NCBI GenBank assembly: GCA_947494865.1
Contig: CANMAT010000005.1
Location: forward strand, 1 to 21,211
From: Deltaproteobacteria bacterium
GTDB lineage: Bacteria > Myxococcota_A > Polyangia > Polyangiales > Ga0077539
Reading direction: 5' to 3'
Length of the DNA: 21,211 nt
Below are positions 1 to 6,608 of this stretch, piece after piece; the first letter of the stretch is position 1, and every line of letters starts with the position of its first letter. A program made the position numbers and the translations under genes. Below the pieces are notes generated by a model. The model searched no databases and was not told the DNA's origin. It saw nothing but the letters and a program-made list of their open reading frames with translations.

Positions 1-1
1 C

Positions 2-631
2 ACCTGGATTGGAGCCTCGTCGCGCGACGCGATGGCGGGCAGCAACCTCGCGATGCGCTTCGACAAGAAGCACCCCTCACGCGGCGTCGATCCCGACGTG
101 TACCTCGTCGAGCCCGCCCCGCCCGAGGGCGAGCGCCTCACGAGCTTGCGACTGTGGGAGCCCGCGCATCACCCGCCGCGCGTCGCCGTCGAGGTGGTGA
201 GCGAGCACACCGCCGCGAAGGACTACGACCTCGACGACGGCCCCGCCCGCTACGCCGCGTGCGGCGCGCGCGAGCTGTGGGTGTTCGACCCGCTGCGCCT
301 CGGCCCGCGCGACGGCGGCGGACCCTGGGTGCTCCAGGTGTGGCGACGCACGCCGAAGGGCGCCTTTCGCCGCGTGTACCAGGGCGACGGCCCCGCGTTC
401 TCGCGCGAGCTCGCCGCGTGGATCGTCGTCACCGACGCGGGGTCGCGCCTGCGCATCGCCGACGACGCCGCGGGCGCTCGCCTCTGGCCCACCGCCCGCG
501 AGCAGGAGCGCGCCGCCCGCGAGCAGGAGCGCGCCGCCCGCGAGCAGGAGCGCGCCGCCCGCGAGCAGGCCGAGGCCGAGGTCACACGGCTGCGCGCGCT
601 GCTCGACGAGGCGCGCGCGAAGGGCCGCTGA
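2..631 (+). CDS. Uma2 family endonuclease-like protein, 5' end outside window
   Basis: This is a PD-(D/E)XK-fold protein of the Uma2 (DUF820) family. The reading frame is open to the left edge and the residues before the first ATG (position 32) already look like the family, so the true start lies upstream. Numbering from that ATG, GVDPDV carries the acidic residue D22, VAVEVVSEHT carries E54, and K63 follows. ELWVFDP (81-87) is the usual hydrophobic strand near the end of the fold. The C-terminus (about 155-199) is a charged helix containing a REQERAA heptad repeated three times and then partly, likely a coiled coil. Uma2 proteins are assumed nucleases, but the cellular role of most is unknown. 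It converges with the Uma2 gene at 673-1650, with 41 bp between the stops. The family call is firm; the function is not. Confidence 0.85.
   Translation, partial: TWIGASSRDAMAGSNLAMRFDKKHPSRGVDPDVYLVEPAPPEGERLTSLRLWEPAHHPPRVAVEVVSEHTAAKDYDLDDGPARYAACGARELWVFDPLRLGPRDGGGPWVLQVWRRTPKGAFRRVYQGDGPAFSRELAAWIVVTDAGSRLRIADDAAGARLWPTAREQERAAREQERAAREQERAAREQAEAEVTRLRALLDEARAKGR
497..568 (+). repeat. 21-bp in-frame tandem repeat
   Basis: Three identical 21-bp units (497-517, 518-538, 539-559) followed by a 9-bp partial copy encode the REQERAA heptads of the Uma2 gene's C-terminal helix. Because the unit is a multiple of three, copy-number changes would lengthen or shorten the coiled coil without a frameshift. 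Confidence 0.9.
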
Positions 632-672
632 GGCGCGGCGAGCGTCACCCTGTACCTCCGGTCGGGCGCGGC

Positions 673-1650
673 TTACGGAGCCCCATCGCGCGAAAGCACC
701 GCGTCGGCCGTCGACGCCGTGAGTGCGCGGGTCATCCAGCGCGCGAGCGTCTCGACGTCTCCCTCCGACGCGATGCGCGCGTGCTCGTCGGCGGTGAGCG
801 TGAGCCCCCGAGCGCCGCACACGTCGAGCACGCCCTGCGCGAGCGTGACCTGCGCGCGTGAGAGCCTGTCGAGCACGTCGTCGCGCAGGCGCGCGGCCTC
901 GTCGCGGAGGCGCGCGGCGTCGCCGAGCTGACGCTCCAGCTCCTGCACCGCGCCCTGACGCTGGTCGGCGAGCGCCTGGAGCCGCGCGGCGAGCTCCGCC
1001 GCGTCGGGGATCATCGCGCCGCTCGAAAAGAAGCGCAGGCGTGTGCCCACCACGGCGAGGTCGAGCCCGAGCACCTGCGAGCGGAGGTATCCCCCTTGCG
1101 GCACCACCGGCTGGTACTTGCGCGCGTCGGCCTCGACGAGGCGCCAGCCGCGCAGGATGCCCCTGCGGCAGTCGAAGCTGAAGTACTCGGGGATCTGCAC
1201 GCGCGCGTAGTCGCGCACGTTGTCGACCACGTCTTTGTGCTTCTTGCCGAGGTTGCGCACCTCGATCACGAGGTCGATGCCGCGCTTCTCGTCGGGCACC
1301 ACCCAGCGCTCGGGCTCGTAGTCGGGGTCGCAGTCGGTCACCGCGAGCACGTCGGGCACGATCACCGGCTCCCCCGGGTAGAGCACCGCGAGCTCGCACC
1401 CGACGTACACCGCGCGGCCTGCACGGCGAAAGTGCCCGTCGAGATCGGCGCCGATGCCCGCCTTGCCGCGAAAGTGTCGCGTGCCCTCGGACATCGCCGC
1501 GCGGTGCTCGTCGAGCACGGCCTCGATGCGCTCGATCGTGGTCTCGCGCTCCGCGGGCGTCATGCGCGACCACGTCGCCTCGTCAGGGAAGCGCACGCGA
1601 GGATCGTCCCATACGCGCGGCGCGGGGGCGGGCTTCGAGGGGAACGTCAT
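673..1650 (-). CDS. Uma2 family endonuclease-like protein with C-terminal coiled coil
   Basis: This 325-aa protein is a second Uma2-type PD-(D/E)XK protein. VIVPDVLAV carries D100, DLVIEVRNLGKKHKD carries E130 and nearby lysines (K136-K139), and IPEYFSFD (153-160) is the core strand after the motif. Residues about 217-265 are rich in Ala, Leu, Arg and Glu and look like a coiled coil, followed by a helical tail of about 55 residues. The coiled-coil extension is shared in style with the convergent Uma2 gene at 2-631, but the two are not close copies. It starts with ATG at 1650. I see no clear Shine-Dalgarno. It lies 48 bp downstream of the glycosyltransferase gene on the same strand, so it could be the last gene of that run. 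No toxin or antitoxin partner is evident. Nuclease activity is inferred from the family only. Confidence 0.85.
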   Translation of the reverse strand: MTFPSKPAPAPRVWDDPRVRFPDEATWSRMTPAERETTIERIEAVLDEHRAAMSEGTRHFRGKAGIGADLDGHFRRAGRAVYVGCELAVLYPGEPVIVPDVLAVTDCDPDYEPERWVVPDEKRGIDLVIEVRNLGKKHKDVVDNVRDYARVQIPEYFSFDCRRGILRGWRLVEADARKYQPVVPQGGYLRSQVLGLDLAVVGTRLRFFSSGAMIPDAAELAARLQALADQRQGAVQELERQLGDAARLRDEAARLRDDVLDRLSRAQVTLAQGVLDVCGARGLTLTADEHARIASEGDVETLARWMTRALTASTADAVLSRDGAP

Positions 1651-1698
1651 CGGCGTGGAGCGTACCGCGGACGCCGCGCCCGCGTCTGCCTCGCGCCC

Positions 1699-2502
1699 TC
1701 AGTACCCCGCGGGGTGCGGCTTGCGGAGACCCGTCGCGCGAAACCACCGCAGCGCCGTGTTCCTCGTCTGCCAGGGGAGCATGTACCAGGGCTTCCACAC
1801 GATGCCCTGGAGCCTGCGCGAGAGGTTCTCTCGCGGAGACAACACACCACGCGCAGTGAGGTCGACGGGGACGCCCTGCTCGCGGCACACGGCGAGGCCG
1901 TAGGGCTCCCACCGACCCGCCACGACGCCCGCGTAGTAGCGCAGCGCGGGCTCCCACACCGAGTAGAACCCGCGCTCGAACGCGTCGGCGCGGCGCGAGC
2001 CGATCACCTCGAACTGCCACGGGTTCTCTTCTTCGCGAAGCACGGCGACGAGGTCGTCTTTGCGCCAGAACGCCGCCTGCAGCGAGGTGCGGTAGGGCGC
2101 GCCGAGGCCGATCTCGCCCACGTCGTCGAAGCGCGCGAGGCGGTGATCGGGCGGAGGCATCGGCACGAGGCGCAGGTAGGCCGCGTCGAGGCGCGCCATG
2201 TCGTGCAAGAGACCCTCGATGCGCCCCGTGTTGACCCGCGATTGAAAGAAGAAATCGTCGAGCAGAATGAGCACCACCGGCGAGTCGATGCGGTCGAGCA
2301 TGGCGCGCACGCCCTTCGACCAGGTGATGTCGTCGCCGATGGCGAGCGGTGTGACCCCCTCGATCTCACACGGAACGTGGTTGCTGCCCACGTAGACGGG
2401 CCACGGGCAGTCGGGCCAGTGGCGCCGCAGGAGCGTGAGAAAGGGCGCCCACAGGTCGCGGTAGCGGTCGCACGAGGGCACCAGGATCGACACGGGAGAC
2501 AT
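1699..2502 (-). CDS. Putative GT-A-fold glycosyltransferase
   Basis: This 267-aa protein looks like a nucleotide-diphospho-sugar transferase. It opens with SILVPSCDRY, a typical GT-A first strand and nucleotide-binding start. An acidic LDDFFF stretch follows (D82, D83), where a metal-binding DXD-like motif is expected. The C-terminal part is rich in Trp, Tyr and Arg (KPWYMLPW). There is no signal peptide or obvious transmembrane segment, so it probably acts in the cytoplasm on a surface glycan. I chose ATG at 2502; a GTG directly before it (2505) is equally possible, and no Shine-Dalgarno decides between them. It lies 34 bp after the 357-aa partner gene on the same strand, which suggests co-transcription, but I cannot say whether it functions with the peptidase pairs. 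Donor and acceptor are unknown. Confidence 0.65.
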   Translation of the reverse strand: MSPVSILVPSCDRYRDLWAPFLTLLRRHWPDCPWPVYVGSNHVPCEIEGVTPLAIGDDITWSKGVRAMLDRIDSPVVLILLDDFFFQSRVNTGRIEGLLHDMARLDAAYLRLVPMPPPDHRLARFDDVGEIGLGAPYRTSLQAAFWRKDDLVAVLREEENPWQFEVIGSRRADAFERGFYSVWEPALRYYAGVVAGRWEPYGLAVCREQGVPVDLTARGVLSPRENLSRRLQGIVWKPWYMLPWQTRNTALRWFRATGLRKPHPAGY

Positions 2503-2536
2503 CACCGCGTTCGGTTGCCAGAGCCGCGCGCGAACT

Positions 2537-3610
2537 TCAAGCCCCGCCGTCCGAAAGCGCGGCCTGCGCCCCGGTGAGCTCGATCACCCGAGGCCCGGCG
2601 AGCACGTCGCCGGAGAGCGCCCACACGCGGTAGCGGCCCGGCGCGCGGGGCATCGCGGGCCACGCGAAGAGGTCGACGGTGAAGTGTCCGCGCGCGGTGG
2701 TGCCCCCGTCGCCGGGCGCCACGGGGTCGTACACGGGCACGTCGAGGCGCAGCACCGCAGGGTCGTCGACGCGCTCGCTCGTGACCACCAGCGTGACGGG
2801 CACCACGGCGCGCGCGTCGCGGTCGCCCACGTCGACCCAGCCCGCCTTCGCGAGGGCGCCGAAGCGGTCTTCGTGGGCGTCGAAGGGTCGTACGATCTCG
2901 CGCTCCGACACCGGGAGCGCGAAGGCCCCCGACACCACACAGCGCGCGTCAGGGGCGGCCTCTACGCGCTCGGGCACGGTGAGCGCGACGCCGAGCACGG
3001 ATACCGGCGGCGAGCCCGCGCGCAGGCGGTACGAGGGCAAACCCGCGCGCTCGTCGGGCGTCGGGTTTACCGCGCGGGGATAGCCCACGGCGCGGTTGCG
3101 CGCGACGAACTCGCGCACGGCCGCATCGGGCTCCGGGGGGCCTTCGAGGCGCACGTCGACGGCGTTGGAGCGCTCGTCGTCGGCGAGCACGATCACGCGC
3201 AGCGCGCCCTCACGCCACGGGAGCTCGGGGATGCGATCGCGCAGCGCGAGGGCGAAGAAATCGGTCACCACCGCGTCGTCGTAGACCTCGTCGTCGTCGT
3301 CTGCGGGCGGGAGCTGCGCGCGAGCGAGCGGCTTCCACCGGAAGGCGCGCGCGGCGAGCGCCTCGTTGGCATCGACGCGCACGACAACCACCACCGCGCG
3401 CTGGTGGAAGCGCGGGCCGAGCCCTGTCGAGTTGAGCTCGCGCCGCGCGCCCGCGAGGGGGACGTCGCCGCGGAGGTCGAGGCGCACGACCGAGGGCGCG
3501 TCGAGCACGATGCCCCAGGCGTCTTCGAACGCGAGCCGATCGATGACCCCGTCGCGGTCGCGGAAGGGGTCTTGCCAGAAGTCTTCGTCGTCAACGCCGA
3601 GCGCGCCCAT
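2537..3610 (-). CDS. Partner protein of unknown family, copy 2 (357 aa)
   Basis: I do not recognise a described family. It is a paralog of the 317-aa product of 5648-6601. Both begin with a D-x-FW-x-DP-x-R-x-RD motif, continue with DAPSV, then AVVV followed by an R-A-F-x-x-K segment, and end with F-T-x-DLF, P-R-x-PG-x-Y and an AGP segment. The rest is weakly similar and rich in short hydrophobic strands, suggesting two beta-sandwich-like halves. An acidic run of four Asp occurs near residue 104. There is no signal peptide and no membrane helix, so it is predicted to be cytoplasmic unless exported by a non-Sec route. It starts 47 bp after the metallopeptidase gene at 3658-5631 on the same strand. 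That repeated order suggests a cognate immunity protein, adaptor or substrate; this is inference. Confidence 0.7.
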   Translation of the reverse strand: MGALGVDDEDFWQDPFRDRDGVIDRLAFEDAWGIVLDAPSVVRLDLRGDVPLAGARRELNSTGLGPRFHQRAVVVVVRVDANEALAARAFRWKPLARAQLPPADDDDEVYDDAVVTDFFALALRDRIPELPWREGALRVIVLADDERSNAVDVRLEGPPEPDAAVREFVARNRAVGYPRAVNPTPDERAGLPSYRLRAGSPPVSVLGVALTVPERVEAAPDARCVVSGAFALPVSEREIVRPFDAHEDRFGALAKAGWVDVGDRDARAVVPVTLVVTSERVDDPAVLRLDVPVYDPVAPGDGGTTARGHFTVDLFAWPAMPRAPGRYRVWALSGDVLAGPRVIELTGAQAALSDGGA

Positions 3611-3657
3611 GAAGAGTCGTCGTGCCTCCGTGTGTCGCGAGCGCCCGTTTGGGGCGC

Positions 3658-5631
3658 TCAGGTGATGTCGCTGAGGTCTTCTGCGATGACAAAGGGTGAG
3701 CAGCGCGCGCAGTACGTCACGAGGTTGCCATCGGTGCTCTCGCCGTACATCACGCAGGCAGCCTCGGGGCGGCCGCCGAGGTCGCCGGCGCCGTTGAAGA
3801 CGGCCGCCGGAATCCCGTCGGCGCAGTGGCCGCCCACGTGCCCGCGGCCCGTGTACTTGCGCCCGTGCTCGGCCGCCGCGAGCCCCGGTGGAACGTTGTC
3901 GAGCACCAGCTTCATCGTGTGCCCGAGCTCGTGGGTCATGGTGCTGTTCATGGCCTTGTCACCCCCCTCGGAGGCGGGGTTCCGGCGAATGAGCTGGCGG
4001 TTGTTGTCGGCCTCGCCGTTGTAGGGCCCGAGCGAGTGATAGAGGTCGACGGACGCCTCGAGGGTCGCGTCGGCCTCGAGGAGGGCGACCGCATCGGCCG
4101 GCAGCTTGAGTGACACCACGTTGGCCTTGGTGCGCCACGATACGCTCACGTGGTCGTCGGCGATCGCGCCGCTCTTGCCCGCGTTGGGCCCCGTGGCGTC
4201 GAGGGTCTTCCAGCGCGCGTTGCGCCATCCCGTACCCCCGTCTTGAAAGGCCATTTCGAAGACCGCGCCGGGCAGGTTGGCCTTGATGCGCCAGCCACGC
4301 ACCTCGGCGGCGTCCCCGACGGGAAACTTCACCCGGGGCGACGCCTTCGTGATGGGACGGCTCCTGAAGTGCGCGCGCTGCGCGTTGCCGATGCCCCCAT
4401 CGAACTGCGCGTGACACACCAGCACGTGCACCCCCACCGGGTTGTACGTGTCGACGAACTTCGCGTGAAAGAACCCGCGGTTGTGGTTGCCGATGTTCAC
4501 GCAGCGGCCCGCGAGGTCGCCGCTCACCATGGGGCCGTCGAACCACGACCCGCGCGGCGCGGCGGGCGCGTCGCCCTCGGCGAAGGTGACGGTTTTGTAC
4601 TTCTTGTACTTGACCTTCACCGTCTGGAGGCCGCCCTCGATGAACGACATGTCGGGCGCGGCGAGGCCGCCCGGCAGCGTGAGCTGGTAGTAGAGCTTGC
4701 GCCAGTTTACGAACTTGATCTTCGCGTCGCTGCACGCGTCGGTCGAGCCGATGGAGAGCTCGCAGGTGTCGCCGCCGGCGAGCCCCAGCGCGAGCTTGAA
4801 GGCCGCGGGCTCGCCCTTCGCGCCGAGCTTCACCTTCGCCGTGTACTCTTTTCCGTCGGGCGAGTGGGCGATGTCGAGGGCGCTCGAGATCGACGGGAGC
4901 GGCACGTTGCGCTTGCTCTCGCGGCTGAACTTCGCCTTCACGAAGATCACGTCGCCCTCGTGCCCGATGCGCGCGTCGGGGGCGCGCGTGAGGTCTCCGT
5001 CGGCGCCCACCTTCACCTCGACGAGCGACGCGCGCTTGTCGCGGCCGCGGTCGGCGGTGGTGAGGTTCACGAGCTGCTCGACGGCCTTGTCGTCGGCGGG
5101 CTTCGCGGGCGCCACGAAGGCGGCCTTGTACTTTCGCAGGGCCTTGAAGATGCGCTTGCGGCCGCGCGCGACGACCCACTCCTTGATCTCGCCGGGGGCC
5201 TCGGCGGTCACCTCGAGGGCCGCGGGCTTCTTCAAGAAGACCATGCACTCGCCCTTCGCGTCGGTGAGCGTGAGGTCGTCGACGCCGGGCTGCTTCGCGT
5301 GAATCTTGAAGCGCTGAAAGGGCTTGAGGTCGCTCACGCGCAGCGCCGCGAGGTGCACCCACCGGGGCCACACCTTGTAGCTGTCGGTGATGTTGTACTC
5401 GACGCCCTCGATCTCCATCTTGAAGGTGAGCGTGTAGTGCTCGTCGCCGTCGGGCACGTCGGGCACCGTCCACGGGAGCTCGCACGCGCCGTCTTTCAAG
5501 GGCGCGCTCGGGGCCGCGAAGGCCGCGCCGTTTTTGAACACCTTGAAGGTCGCGCTCGTGGCCTTCTTGTGGCCCGAGGTGATCCTCCCGCGAAAGTTGA
5601 TCACGCTCTTCTCGAAGATGTCGGTGGCCAT
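3658..5631 (-). CDS. Putative zinc metallopeptidase, copy 2 (657 aa)
   Basis: The C-terminal ~95 residues carry THELGHT (H567, E568, H571), an HExxH zinc site. HGRKYTGRGHVGGHC follows (H589, H598, H602, C603), then a CVMYGE segment (M628) that could serve as a Met-turn, then YCARC (C641, C644). The spacing does not match the classic HExxHxxGxxH metzincin motif. Upstream are several beta-rich segments: about 1-100 (ending in KVWPRW), a Lys-rich stretch ending in KYKAAF (about 150-172), then VNLTTADRGRD, and a conserved block from about 305 to 415 with NWRKLYYQ, AGRCV, FHAKF and NPVGVHVL. No signal peptide is present. The start ATG at 5631 is supported by a GAGGGAG ribosome site at 5641-5647 (9-nt spacer), just after the upstream partner gene's stop. 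It is a paralog of the 801-aa protein at 6609-9014. Peptidase activity and substrate are inferred. Confidence 0.75.
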   Translation of the reverse strand: MATDIFEKSVINFRGRITSGHKKATSATFKVFKNGAAFAAPSAPLKDGACELPWTVPDVPDGDEHYTLTFKMEIEGVEYNITDSYKVWPRWVHLAALRVSDLKPFQRFKIHAKQPGVDDLTLTDAKGECMVFLKKPAALEVTAEAPGEIKEWVVARGRKRIFKALRKYKAAFVAPAKPADDKAVEQLVNLTTADRGRDKRASLVEVKVGADGDLTRAPDARIGHEGDVIFVKAKFSRESKRNVPLPSISSALDIAHSPDGKEYTAKVKLGAKGEPAAFKLALGLAGGDTCELSIGSTDACSDAKIKFVNWRKLYYQLTLPGGLAAPDMSFIEGGLQTVKVKYKKYKTVTFAEGDAPAAPRGSWFDGPMVSGDLAGRCVNIGNHNRGFFHAKFVDTYNPVGVHVLVCHAQFDGGIGNAQRAHFRSRPITKASPRVKFPVGDAAEVRGWRIKANLPGAVFEMAFQDGGTGWRNARWKTLDATGPNAGKSGAIADDHVSVSWRTKANVVSLKLPADAVALLEADATLEASVDLYHSLGPYNGEADNNRQLIRRNPASEGGDKAMNSTMTHELGHTMKLVLDNVPPGLAAAEHGRKYTGRGHVGGHCADGIPAAVFNGAGDLGGRPEAACVMYGESTDGNLVTYCARCSPFVIAEDLSDIT

Positions 5632-5647
5632 CGTCGGGTGCTCCCTC

Positions 5648-6601
5648 TCAGGCCGGCGCGAGGCGCTCTTCGGGCACGAGCGCGACGGCCTCGGGGCCCG
5701 CGATGTACGCGCCCGCGAAGGCCCACAGGTGGTAGGTGCCCGGCTCGCGCGGAGCCCCCGGCAGCGTGAACAGATCGAGCGTGAAGCACCCCGTCACGAG
5801 CTCGCCCGGCGCGCGCGCGACGTCGCCCGAGGGGAGCGCCACGGTGCACGTCCACGGGTCGGTGAGCGCCGCGCCCGTGAGCACCAGCGTGAGGGGCACG
5901 AGCGCGGGAGCACTGCGCAAGCTCGCGGACTGCGCGGGCAGGCGAAAGCTCCCCTGCACCACGCACCACGCGCGGTCGTTGTTGAGCACCACGCGGTCGG
6001 CCACCATCGAGATGCCCGGCGCGGCGGGCACCGCGGGCGACGCGGCGGTGCGCTCGTACGTGGGCGGGCGACCGTCGCCCGGCGGCGGCCACGGGGCCTC
6101 ATACACCGGGCCGACGTGGAGGTCGGGGCCCGCGGGCGCGACGAGGCGCGCCTCGATGGGCTCGGCCACGCGGTCGTGCACGAGGAGGTACACGCGCAGC
6201 GTGCCCGGCCCCCAGGGGAGCCCCGCGAGGCGCGCGCGGAGCTCGAATGAGAACGTGTCGGTGATGGTGACGGTGACCGGCGGCGGTCTGCGCGGACGCT
6301 GCGAGGGTCGCGCGTACTTGAGCTCGAAGGCGCGCCCGACGAACACCTCGGCCGACTCGAGGCGCGCGGCCACCACGACGGCGTTGCGCTGAAAATCGTG
6401 GAGCGCGCAGTCGACCGCCGAGAGCGAGCGCACGCCCACCACGGGGAGCGTGTCGCGGCGCCCGAGGTCGATCACGCTCGGCGCGTCGATGGCGTAGCCG
6501 CGCCAGTCGGAGCGGCTCGCGAGCTCGGCGGCTTCGTCGCGCGTGCGGTCGGGGTCGGTCCAGAACTCGTCGGCCGTGAGGCCCATCACGCCAGAGGTCA
6601 T
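5648..6601 (-). CDS. Partner protein of unknown family, copy 1 (317 aa)
   Basis: This protein is a diverged copy of the 357-aa product of 2537-3610. The two share the DEFW-TDP-x-R-x-RDE start, the DAPSV segment, an AVVVAARLES strand, an R-A-F-x-x-K segment, and the C-terminal F-T-L-DLF, PREPG-T-Y and AGP motifs. It lacks the Asp run of its paralog. No signal peptide, membrane segment or catalytic motif can be seen. The ATG at 6601 is only 7 nt after the stop of the 801-aa metallopeptidase gene, so the two are probably translationally coupled. A second in-frame ATG at 6586 is possible. The next gene's ribosome site begins right at this gene's stop. The position suggests immunity, chaperone or co-substrate for the preceding peptidase, but there is no direct evidence. 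Confidence 0.7.
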   Translation of the reverse strand: MTSGVMGLTADEFWTDPDRTRDEAAELASRSDWRGYAIDAPSVIDLGRRDTLPVVGVRSLSAVDCALHDFQRNAVVVAARLESAEVFVGRAFELKYARPSQRPRRPPPVTVTITDTFSFELRARLAGLPWGPGTLRVYLLVHDRVAEPIEARLVAPAGPDLHVGPVYEAPWPPPGDGRPPTYERTAASPAVPAAPGISMVADRVVLNNDRAWCVVQGSFRLPAQSASLRSAPALVPLTLVLTGAALTDPWTCTVALPSGDVARAPGELVTGCFTLDLFTLPGAPREPGTYHLWAFAGAYIAGPEAVALVPEERLAPA

Positions 6602-6608
6602 CGCGCGC

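Noticed and set aside
497..568. CRISPR-like or intergenic repeat array
   Set aside because: The repeats have no spacers and lie in frame inside the Uma2 gene, encoding heptads.
4150..5769. A 539-codon open frame on the plus strand
   Set aside because: Antisense shadow of the 657-aa metallopeptidase; low-complexity Arg/Gly/Ala/Val/His product.
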